64,000 bases of DNA, from the NCBI GenBank assembly GCA_013400975.1, contig WBMZ01015597.1:1-64000 (forward strand). Direction: 5' to 3'. How positions within the stretch are numbered: position 1 is the stretch's first letter; every line of letters begins with the position of its first letter. Positions 37,763-49,700 of this stretch are shown here, one piece after another. Both the position numbers and the translations under genes were made by a program. This DNA is from Atrichornis clamosus. Its lineage: Eukaryota; Chordata; Aves; Passeriformes; Menuridae. The notes beneath the pieces were generated by a model, which was not told where the DNA came from, did no database searches, and worked only from the letters and a program-made list of their open reading frames with translations.

Positions 37763-40700
37763 GTACGGGGACGGCCTGGGCGCAGGGGCCCCGAGGGAGG
37801 AGTGGGAGCGGCTACCCTATCGCTCCCGTACGCGGCACAGAGAGAAAATGGCCGCGTGGCCCCGTTGACACCCGGGGACGGACCGGCGGCCATCGCTGCC
37901 CTTACCCGGCCCCGGTGCCGCTGGCTTGGCGCGGCTCTCGCGGTGCGCCGCGCACCGGCCCGTCCCCGGTGTCCTGTGTGTTGGGGCCGCCCCGTGCACC
38001 GCTCCTGGGGCGGCGGGGGCCGGGAGGGGTCTTAGGGCGTCCGCGCCTGTTCGTGCGGGCCGGGCCGGCTCGCCCCCGGCTGAGCGGCCTCTAAGGGGCC
38101 GAGCTCGTAGCCTTTGCGTCTTCGTGTCGCTATTGCTGGGCAGCGCTCCGAGGGGCCGCCAACGTTTTGAGGGGATTTCGTGGCGATGAACTGAGTGCGG
38201 GGCTCCTCGTTAGCGACAGCTCCGTGCGAACGGCGACCCGGCCCGGTTCCCTTGCCCCGAGCGCGGCTCCGGCCGGGCCGTGCCGTGCCCTGAGGGCCTG
38301 GGGAGACACCGAGCTCCGCCCGCCGTGTCCTGCGGCCGGGCACTGCCTGGCGCGGCCCACCGTGTCCTGTCGCTCAGCCCCGCCTTGAGCCGAGATGCTG
38401 CTCCCTGGCCTGGCTCCACCTTATCGGGCCCTGGAAACTGCTTTGAGGCTCCCACCCTAAATCCGTACCGGCATCAGGCGGTGACCAGGCAGGTTCCGGG
38501 CTCTGAATTCTTTTCCCCTGAAGACGTATCGAGTATTTTTTTCTAGTCAGTAATGAAGGGAGGCCCATGCAGCAGACTGTGGAGTGACTGTAACTCCTGT
38601 TAAACCTGTCCTAGGATCTAGGAAGTGCTTCCCGGTAGTCTTGCTGCAGCTCGGGAGCTATTTGCTGAGATGGGCCTTTACACACCTGCCATGCATTTTC
38701 CTTCGGTGTAGGTGGCTTAGTAAATTGAACCCATTGCAAGGAGTACAATATATATGTCTAGATAAACGAGTTAAAATTGGGATGGGAAGACAAACTTTTA
38801 CAATATTTTGTGAAGGTAAACTCTGAGACAAAACACTCTTGGTATTTTTTGAGGCTTCTGAATTTTGTTTTCTTTTGCTTAGTGTGTCTCTAGCCTTTTG
38901 TGTAATGCCAAATGTCAGATGATTGTGAATGCTTTGTCAACAGTGGTGTTATATGAACCTATCGGCTGGGAATAGTGAGAAGGAGAGTAGTTTAAAGAGC
39001 TTTAATGAATTTGAACATAATTGACAAATGAAAATGTTGTGTGTACAAGTGCTTTCTGGAGACTTTAATATTAATAGTGATGTTGATTTTCAGTTTTGGT
39101 TTCCAGCTGTAGATATTTTTCTGAACAGTCAGTGGATTAAAATGTTTGGGTTGTTTGTATTTTAGACTCACTAGAAATACCTAAAAAATAGGATGAAATG
39201 TATAGGTTAGGCTGAAATAATGACAGAAGTAATAGTGGAAAATAGGGGACCTCGAAATAATTCAACTTCTAATTGGAAATTTTCTGCAATTGAAAGGATT
39301 ATAAGTTATTTTTTGGCTCAGTCAAATGGAGGTTAATCATGACAAATTTTTTGTGACCAACTTCGGTACCCTCTGCTTTTTAACTTGAACTGAATGGCTT
39401 TGTGGAATACGTGAATCCCAATTTAAAATATTTTTTAACTTCATTTTTGAAATAATTGGTTTTAGTAGAATTACTTAACAGTTGCTAGTAGCTTGAATGA
39501 GATATTTACTTTTAAAATGTTTGGGTAGAAACAATTGGTTGTTACTTTAGTCAGTAACTAAAAGCTGTTGTATTAAATAATGCTGATACTTTATGGGAAG
39601 TTGTAATTCTTGAAGGTCTGTGTGTGTGAGAGACAGATCCCTGTTATCAGAAGTAGTTGTCATGTAATTGCCCTCATGAGCTGGTTATTTATTGTTAAGA
39701 TCTCACAATTAATGAATTGCTTAATTAAAAATGGGATTTATTCTTCAAATACTTGAAAATAAACCACAGTTTGAATTGGGGATTTTCTAAAGGTACATGT
39801 TGTATGTGCTCTACTTCCCGAGTTAAGGATCTGGTAAATAATATTATTCTGATTAGAATGAGTGGGAACACTCATTTGGAGTGAAGAAAACATCACTAAC
39901 TTCTTTGGAAGCTTCATTTAGCAGTAGTTTGTGAGTTATAATACATTTAATCAAGTCTGTTATTTAGATTTTTGTTTTGAAGTGGTTTTGGTACAAGATA
40001 AATTACAAAAAAAAAATTGGAATTTAAGTTGATTTGAAGTCTTGATTGTCAAATGTAATGTTACAGCTTTTAAATAAAAGGTGCAGATCAGGTATTCTGT
40101 AATTCAAATCACTAAATGTTGTATTGCTAAAGTCTTCTTATCGTCAAGGAACTCGTATGCTTTTGGATATGCAGCCTGTATTTAAAAGTACTTAATACTT
40201 CTCATTTTCTTTTTCTTAGTTTGGATGTACTTCCGAGGGTGACTTGCCCAAATCATCCAGATTCCATTTTAGTGGAGGATTACAGAGCTGGTGATATGAT
40301 TTGTTCTGAGTGTGGGCTAGTAGTAGGTAAGTAGCTATTCATATTTGCTATTCATACTTTTATAACTTAAATGGTGTGTGTAGGTTTGCCCTCTCTTGAT
40401 TCCCAAGTGGATTTGGTGGCTTTTTTGTTCTTACTTGGTTTTTTTAGATTTTTAAAAATTTCCTGTTGTCTAAAAGCTTACTGTTTTGAAGAGCCTGTCT
40501 TTTGGTAACTTGCACTATGAAAAGAATCAAACTCTCCTTAAAGATTGAAAACTTAAAATATATTGTAATATGAGTTGAGAGTATTGTGCTGTCTAGTCTG
40601 GTATTCTGTCTTTAATCATGACTGGTTTTTTCAGTGAGGAAGGTATAAGAAATGTTATAAAAGCTCTTCGTGAAATAATTTGCTTACAAGAAAAAATAAA

Positions 40701-43700
40701 TCACAACAGAAAACCAAACCCCAATAACTCTCAGTTTCCTATTAGCTAGAGGTTATCTTCTGCCCTGAAGGATTTATCTGTGTATGGTTGCCAGCACCTG
40801 GATTTGTTAATTACTCCTCCTAAGGCTTTTAAGACTATCCAAAGTAAATATCCAGTTTTTCCACTGGAATTTTGCTGACGTCTTTTACTTGCTTTGTGTA
40901 GCAGCAACTTCCAAGGACTAAACTGTATTTCTAAGTATAATGGAATATTTAAAATAAAATGCCTTTTAGGCTTTATTGTTTGTTTGAATGAGAGAGAGGA
41001 AGTTGTCATGGAATCTGCTGCTTATACATTTTTATGTAACTTTTCTAGGATGAGCATCTTATGTGCACCTTATTGTCTTTATTCCTTTTATTGTGGGAAA
41101 CTTTCCATGCTTGTATTATGATAATTCTTTAACCTTCATTGATTTCTGTTAGTGTTTTTTAGGCATGCCATTACGAGAAGAAGGCTCTCCTTGAGCGTGC
41201 ATGTTTGGGTGGTTCATTCAGTGGTGCTAGATATTTCAAATTGTTTATATCCCTTGCTCCTAGACTGTGGTGGTTTAGTTTTGCCTTGCTGAATTTAAAA
41301 ATTTTTATAAAAAGCTAAAAGTTTAATAATTTTTGAGAAACGTAGTACTAATTTAGCAAGGTGACTAAAATAGATGTCTTTGGTTTATGCAAGAGCAAAC
41401 TGAAATTAGCTGGTTAAATATTCAAATATCTGCAGCAGTATTTCCTACTGAAATATGATAATAAGCTTCTAAGTTACTGCTTAAAAATAGTTTGGTGCTT
41501 GTTCAGCTCTTTGCGTGGCTGCCGTAGAAGTTGAGCAAAAGTTTAGAAAAGCCCATCTTGATCAGTTTGTAACTTTTAAGATAGTTCTGGTATTAGGAGA
41601 AGAGGAAAAGGTTTTTCTTCATAAATGTAATTTTTAGGAACTTGGAATTTGTCAGAAGTCTCACTTCATGTGCCTTCTGATACCTAGTCACAAGATATTC
41701 TTGCCTTAAGAGTTTATTCTCTAACTTTTCTGAATTAATAGCATTGGTGATTTATTTAGTTCAAGTTGTTAGCACTTTCAATGAGCAGGATCATTAGAAT
41801 ATTAACAGAAACTATTGCTGAGTTGAGTTTTTAAAAATGTGTTTGGAATGATCTTAGTGCCATTTATAGTCAAAATTACTAGTAGGATGGAAAAATCTTC
41901 TTAAGTAAGCATTTCTACTGATTTATCTCTAAAAGGCTTTAACAGCGTTGTGCTGATTGTTCTTATTCTGTCTCCAGCTATTCAGTTTACGTGTATGTGT
42001 TCAATTCATTATGTAGGGTATCTAGCAGGTAGTTTGGAAAACCAATTAAATAGGATAAGATAAATTATTGAAGAGCACATGACCAAAGAGAAGTGAGAAC
42101 GCTCAATATTTTCTCATCTGATCTGGTAAGAAATTTAGAGGAGGTGTTAAAAAGATCCAGTTCTTGCTGCCTGTAGTCTGGAGATGCTTGTGAAGTCGGG
42201 ATGTTTAAAGGAGTGAAGACAAAACTTAGTTTTCGTGTGTTCCAAATGCAACTTCTGTGATACATGTTCCCCTTAAGAGAGTAGTGATTTCATTTCTGGT
42301 TCTTACATAGAAAAGTTTTGTTTCAAGGCTTGCATACGTCATGATCACATGAACAGAGCCCACTGAAAATATATTTTGGGGTGGACTGAAAGTTAGTGAG
42401 ATCTTTATTACTGTAGGGGATAATTTAGAGCCGTTAACCCCTCCAAACAATATACTGTGTAGCCAAAGAAGTGTTACAGGTTTATTTTAAAATATTATGA
42501 TTTTAGTGTCTGCAGAGCGCAGTTGGTGTATGTGGGACAGAATGGTAAATGCTGAATTTGTGCTCTTATTTTACTGTAGTAGGGTACATACTGGTGTGAC
42601 TTCACTGATTTTTTTTTTTTTTAATTTTTTTTTTTGGTGTGTGTGTGCTTTTTAGCTGTAGGCAGAGCTAAGAGTCTGACTAAACTACGTGTATTTGCGT
42701 TTGTTTTTCTTGCTTGCTATGGCAAAGTACTGAAGTTTCACATTTATGGAAAAAGTGTAAGTTTATTAACGTAGAACTGTGTTATAGGATAAAATAGCTG
42801 GTGCCTAGATAATTTTCAGGTTTTGTAGTCAATTTTCTGTGAATTTGAGATTAAATTAGTATTCTTAGTACTGTGACTTACCTTGCATTTATCGGGGTTA
42901 CAATTGGAAGGGTAAAGCAGTAGAAAAGTTTGGGAGAGCAGGAGGCTGAGAGAAAGAGAAGCCAATCTCTTTATCAGCTGAATTCCATATTTTAGTCAGA
43001 TCTGTATGTTCCAAGTACTACTTTTGAAAGGGATTTTTGAGAAAGATTTTTAATCAGAGTTGTTTACTACTTGTAGGTTTTATTCTTAGTCTCAATAAGA
43101 TTGAAATTTTAAATTAAATCTAGTACACTGCTTTTTTTTTGCACAACATTTTCTAAATAAACTGGGCTGTTTTGCTATGCAGTATTAAAATAATTAAATC
43201 TTGTAATGTCAGTATGACTGAAGCTTATGTCTGGTGTTCTATTGTTTTAAAATACTGCTTCAGTCTACTAAAAACTCTCATCTGCCTTTTCACTGTTACC
43301 TTTTGTGGATTAGCTTGTGTTCTGTCTTTTCATGGTAATTATTTCCAACTTGTTAACTTCTGCTAATTTTTGCATGAAGGGCACTTGGAGAGGAAATTAC
43401 AGTTATCCATGGAATTTTGATATTAGTCTGGATTGGCATGCATCTGAAAATACAATGCTATGTCCAAATTTATTTGCTGTCACTAAAATTGTGTTTTATT
43501 ATACTTACTTTTCTCCAGTCATTCTAAGCTATGTGGTACTGTGAGTGTTCATGGGCTGGTGGGAGAGTTCATGAACAGAGTTCTTAGGGTTTAGAGAAGT
43601 AGTTAGTTCTGTGTTCATTTAAAATATTCACTATATCTCATTCGTCAGACAGACTTGGGGGGGGAAATGCATGTTGTTCAAGAACTTAAGGCCAGTAAAT

Positions 43701-46700
43701 CCTCTACCTCGACAGGTAAATATTTTGCTTACTACCTTACAGGCAGTAAAAAAAGTCTGGAAGTCAGCTGATGTGCCAGAAGGGGCTGAAGAAAGCAGAA
43801 TGGAAGCGAAAGACAAAACACTGAATTTTCTTGATGTAGCAAGATGGTGATCTGAATTTCAGAGGAGAATAAGAACAAGTCCAGTGGCATTTACTGCTTT
43901 GTAGTATCTCAGATATTAGGAATAGCTCAGGTTAGGAATACCTTTCTGATCTAAGACTTTACTTAAACTTCTATATAGTTTCATTAAATGCTGTCTTAGT
44001 GTGTAGGAGTTGAAGCAGTGAGTAGTTTATTTTCAACATGCAGTAAGTGATTTTGTCAAACTGATTAGCTCTGTCTGCTTCAGTAGGCAGGTATGGCTGA
44101 GAGACGAAGAGTGCTCTCGTATGGATCTTTTTTGGGTAGCCTTCTTTGATGAAAAAGCAGAAGTCTGTCTCCAGCTGATGAGGATCCTTAGACATGTATC
44201 AAATTGTTAAAGCTTTGAATCAGATTATGACCAATATTCAGATATTTACAGCCATGCTCTGTGTATACCTGAGTGTTCTGTTGAAGAACGTTAGGAAAAA
44301 ATATTCAATAGCCTGTGGTCAGCAGTAAGGCTGTTATAAAATTCTGTCTGAGTATTTGTTTGGCTAACACTTCTGAAAAAATTAAGATCCAAATGGCACA
44401 TTGTAAATTCAGATGTGGCCTGTGAAGAACAGGTGAGATTTAACTATACTGTGGGTTTTTTCTCTGCAAGATAATAAATGCGTAGGAAGGAGTTTCACAG
44501 TTGCCTCTCAACTGGCCACTTCATTACTCAAGATGTCTGTCATTAGGGATAAGATTGCTTGCTTCTATATAGATACTTGTTTTTTCTGAAAACCAAAGAA
44601 ACCATTCTTTTTTTCAGCTGTTGGTAGTATCTTATAAATGGGGAAGGTGCTTAAGTACTTGTGACTTGGATCCAGTAGAGGGCAGTTACATCCGTAGGGA
44701 AAAATCTTTTGATATTTGGGTGCACATTCAGGTTTACTTCTTTCTGCAAATGTTATCAATATTTAAAACTAAAATATGAATTCTTAATTCAAAGTATTGC
44801 TTGAGAAAATATGCAAAAATTTTTAGACACGGATGTGTATTAGCAGCTTTTAGGTGGCTGCTTTCATGCCTGGTGTCCAGAGTACTAAAAAGTGTCTGAC
44901 AAAAGTTAGTCCTTACAAAACGACTCTTTGCATTCAGAGGAAAGCTAATTATAAAGGGTACTGATGCTTAAAGACATTCTGAATAGTTGACTCTTGCATG
45001 GGCATTTGTGGCTACTTTATACAGGGAATTTATAATATGAAGAATGTAATCTACTTGCCTTTTTCAGCCAGCATTTCTAATAGTCTGTTTCAGTTCTAAC
45101 CCTTTTCAGCTTTAAAGACAAGGGTAATATCTAGGTGTTCAGCAGTAATGCTTGGAACAGTGGAAACAGATCTTAGATGTTACGAGTTAGCATCTCTTTG
45201 TCAGACATTGTAATAAGCGCTGGTGTAAGCGAGAAATCTGGAGGGTGGAGGAGCCTTTTTAGTTGGTGGGTTCTTGGCAGAAGACCAACGGTGTTTGAGA
45301 GCCACTAATGCTTCCCTTAGGTGAGGTACTAGATTTATCTAGTAGAGTAACAGTAACATTTTGAACCATCCTTTTTAGGGAATGTTTTTTTACTTACTCT
45401 CTTATCCGGGTGACGAAGTGATTTACGCAAATAAGGGCTGGAAACAATCTGAACTCTGATGGAAAAAGAGTCTTTAATTTTTGTGGTGTAGGGTAGATCA
45501 GGCACGACATTTTAAATTTATTGTGTAGTTTGGAGCTTCCTTCACAAGCACTTGAGCTGCTAATCTTTTAAAGGCCTTGAGTCCTGGAGAGGTGTAACTT
45601 CAGTTGACCAGACCTGTCCACCAGATCGTTTAACATTTCTGCTCTCGTTTGCTTCCTCCCAAGTTATTATGCAAGCTGATGGTTTAGGAAGCCTGTAAGT
45701 CCTTTCAGATTTGTCATCATTTCGATATGCAGGAGCTGCTAAGCCTTTGTTCTTGTAGCAGTGATTTGCCTGCGGTGCTGTACTGTCTGTTTCAATCCAT
45801 AGTTGCCTTTTGGTACTGGTATGATGGTGTTGATGTCTGGCAACTAGTTGAAATCATCTCTGGCTTTTTTGTTTGCTTGCTTGTGGGGTTTTTGTGTTTT
45901 GTTTAGCATCTGAAAGCCTGCTTTAATTATTTGAGTTGTCTCGTGAATAGACTGGTGTTGCTTGTGGTGACGATGCGTTTGTGGTGTTGACAATGTATTG
46001 AAAACAAGATAATTTTTACAAAGAATGCTGCTGTCCAACTAAAGGCTGAAATTTTTGTAGAAAAAGCTGTGACTGTATAAAATCTTGGGGTGTTTTTTTT
46101 TTCCCCCCAATGAGTTTAGTTCTGGTAATATTTAATACATCTGGTCTTAAATAGACGTTCTAAAGCTGAAAAGTGTGTGTGTGGGGGAATCTTGAGTACT
46201 ACTCTGTGGGGCAGTATGTGAGCTAATAAATAGAATGTGAAGTAGGTATCTAGAGTACTGTGTCTAACTCTGGGCTTCTGAGTACTGGAAAGATAGAGCA
46301 GAAGGTTACAAAAGTGATTTAGGAATTAGGAGAGGCTGAGAGCTCACACTGTTCAGCCCGGCTCTGTGCAGTTACATATCTTCATGATTCTCCCTAGCTT
46401 GTAGTCTGCTCCTGAGCTTTTTCGTTGTAGTTTGTTGTAGCGCCTCATTTGCTTAATAAGGAGTTGACTGAAACTTAAGTGTAATCCTATATATATTTAA
46501 ATTTGGCACTGTAAAATGCTTTTAATTAAAGGTATAATGTATGTTGCCATATATCACTAGATGGCAGCAGATTCCTTAACTAACTGTAAGAATGAAACAT
46601 CCTCTACTAACAATAGGTATTTTGGGACGTCAGCGTGCAAATAAACTTTTAATACCATATTTATGTTAAGATTAAAATATTAGTTAATAATGCGTAGAAT

Positions 46701-49700
46701 TTGATGCAATGTACAGCTAACACTAGAGCTCTTCTGAAAAGAACTTAAGAACGTACCTCCTCAGAACTGTTTCAAGTTTGGATATGGATTATTACATTGC
46801 TTGAGCTTGAATGTTATTATATTTCTTGTCTTGGTTAAACATCTTCAATTTTAGGCTATATTGTCTTCCTATAACAGAGAATGCAAAATGCAGGAGAAGA
46901 AAATACACGTTTTAGGAGTTACTGAAAGTGGAGTGCAACATTAAAATAGCTAGTATTATTTCTGTAAATATGTAACTGAAAATTCAGGACTTGTTGAATG
47001 ACAATATTTTCCTTTGAGAAATCACTTTCTATTTTAGGGGGAAGAGTGACATACCTAAATATTGATGTATAGATGTTTCAAGCTAATTTTGAAAACTTTG
47101 AAATTCTATTTTAATTTTTGAGTCTGACCTGAGTTTGCTCTTGCATTTCTGTAGCACATGCTCTTTGCATTTGTCAGTTGTGAAGAAAAGTAACCTTGGT
47201 CTGATGTTCTGTTCTGAGTAGCAGTCCTACATTTTACTAAATGAGTTTTTCAGGTGATTGGTAACCTGAGTCAAGGAAGTTGGCAGTGTGTGTTTGCACT
47301 GGAGCCTGTGTGTTAGTCTGTTAGACTATTTTAAAGAGGAACTGAATACTGGAAGAATGGTTTATTAAAAGAAATGGAGCAATGGAGAAAAATTCATCTG
47401 TTCAGAAAGAGGCTTTTAGGATATCAGCCTGAAGATGCATTTCACAAGCATTTGGTCCTGTAAACTGCTGGGTTTATATGTACTTCAGAGGAGGAAGCAG
47501 AGGAGATGAACTCATCTGTTAGAGGAAAATAAAATAAAGGAGTATCTAATGTAACTGTATCTAGTGAAGTTTATTTGTTCAAAAGGTCTGCATCAAAAGG
47601 AAGTAGCGAAGGGAATACGCAGCCACTGCCACCCTTATTGCAGCTTTATGGAGTTGCCAAAACCAATATAATAACATAAGAAAGCAGAGACAACTTTAGA
47701 GTGTACTTCTTGGGAGCTTTTTTACTCTCATGTTTGACTGTTGGACCCATATTCCAGTTTGTTTAGGAAATACAGTCAATAGTGCATGACCTGGCCAATT
47801 CAGTTTAGGACTTGAAATCTTAACTCAGGATGAGTTTTCAAGGCTAATTCCTTACAAAAAGTAGTATAAGACCAAGTTTACACTTTACGTTTTAAAGTTT
47901 TGCTTTGAACACTTAGGGTGGGGCTTGATTGCATCTGTACTAATATCACAGTTCCAAAGTGTTTTTTATGTTTTGAAGAGTTAAAAATAATAAATGCCAC
48001 ATTTTGTGCTTTGCTTATGTTTTTTGTTGAATGGGATTCAATTAGTTATGCTTGTATATATGCTTGAATATGTTTTCATCTGTGGAAACTTTTGGGCTTA
48101 CTTGTTTCATTTTTATTAATACATCTAGCTAGTGTCACACTTTTATAAAAGCCTTTTGAAAGGTGGAATGTGCTGCCTAGGACCTCTGTATATTTTCAAT
48201 GACACCAACAGTACACAGAAAAACTTCTTTTCTGCAATAGCAGATTTCTTGGCAAAATAAAGATATTTGCATACTGTGTCTTAATTACTCAAATGCTTTA
48301 TATTCAGTGATTTGTTCTACTTAATCTTTTCTCACTCTGAAATAGTAGTCCAATCTTCTGTTTGTAATGTGTTTGCCAAAGCAGGCAGTGATATAACACT
48401 TTTTTGTTAGAGCAGGAATGGTTCGTAACTCAGAAGAGGCAGATCCCTGAGTGAGTCATTTAGGTCATTCCCACTTGTGTGGAAAAATATTACATCATTG
48501 CTCTGTACTCAGTGTTCTATTTATACCATGCCAGAATTTTAAGTACATTTTGCTTTTTTTAGATGCTGTAAACAGTGTTTGGGGGTTGTCTAAAAGTAAA
48601 GTTACTGCTAGGCCATAGAAGGAGCATTACTGAATCAAATATTTACAGAGAGCCAAGGAGCCAGAGGAGCACACTGTCTGCAAATTTAAGCTTGCAAGGA
48701 TGTGGGGGGAAGACCTTTGTAGGAGAAAGAATGGATCTGTGCTGCTTTTTACTCTACTATGTCCTTAACCCTGTAGCATTTGAATTTTTTTTTTTCTCCC
48801 CCTCTTGGTTTTTATTAGAGCAGTAAATAAAGGTGGAGCCATAGCTGTGAGCATGTCTGGCAGATATTGATGAGAACACCTCTAACCTAAAATTATTCTT
48901 TTTTGTTTTGGTAGTTTCTTTTGGTTCATTCACAGCTTTCCATTTCAAGCATTCTCCTTGCATAATTTTATGTTAAAAATAGAGTTACTCTGTCAGAATA
49001 GATTCCCCTCATATTCCCCAGGTAATGCTGCAGTTGTAGCACTCTGTCCACACCTCCTGTATTTTCTCCAGCTTTGTATCTTATATTGTTTGCAATACAT
49101 TGTTTGCAGAGTGCTTTTTTCTATCTGTTTATGTTTTCACCAGGTTAAATCAGCTTCTGTGGTTTCATAGTAAGACTTCCATACTGGAAATTTCTGTTGC
49201 AGTCAATGCTGCTTATTTTTTTGTAGACATTTCTTTCACAACAGACTTAAACGCTGATAAAGGTGGTGAATTTTTCCACTAGTTTAGCAAAGAAGGGTGC
49301 CAATTACTCTGAAGTTTCTTCTGATGTCCTACACAGAGCTGTAATCTGCCTTACTGCAGAACACTAAGAAAAGTGTTCTTTTTGTGTTCTTCTGTACATA
49401 TATTCTTAAAAATTCTGTAGTATTGCTCTTGAGACAACACCTTTGAGATGCAGCTTTTATCAGATCTGTGACTACAGTGAACTGCACTGCCAGCAGTGGT
49501 TTTGGGGCTGGGATTTGTGTGTTTTCTTTTGTTTGTTCCCCCCCTGCTCCCCTCAAGTTTCTACTGTGTTTACTGCAGGGCTTTTGCCTGCATCAGAATG
49601 TTAGTGAGAGTTATTTCTCAAAGCTGGTAAGTTGCTGTAGGGAAGGCTTAGGTGAATGTGAGTTTAAAAGAGGACTGCAAAGAAAGTTGTTTCATTCAGA

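Larger units (their letters stand above)
37390..38450 (+). promoter_or_regulatory. GTF2B: CpG-island promoter of GTF2B
   Basis: About 1 kb of very GC- and CpG-rich DNA surrounds the first coding exon and the start of intron 1. It includes GC-box-like runs upstream, a TATA-like motif at 37685, and a YY1-like AAAATGGCCGC at 37845 in intron 1. Such an island suits a constitutively expressed general factor. Confidence 0.85.
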
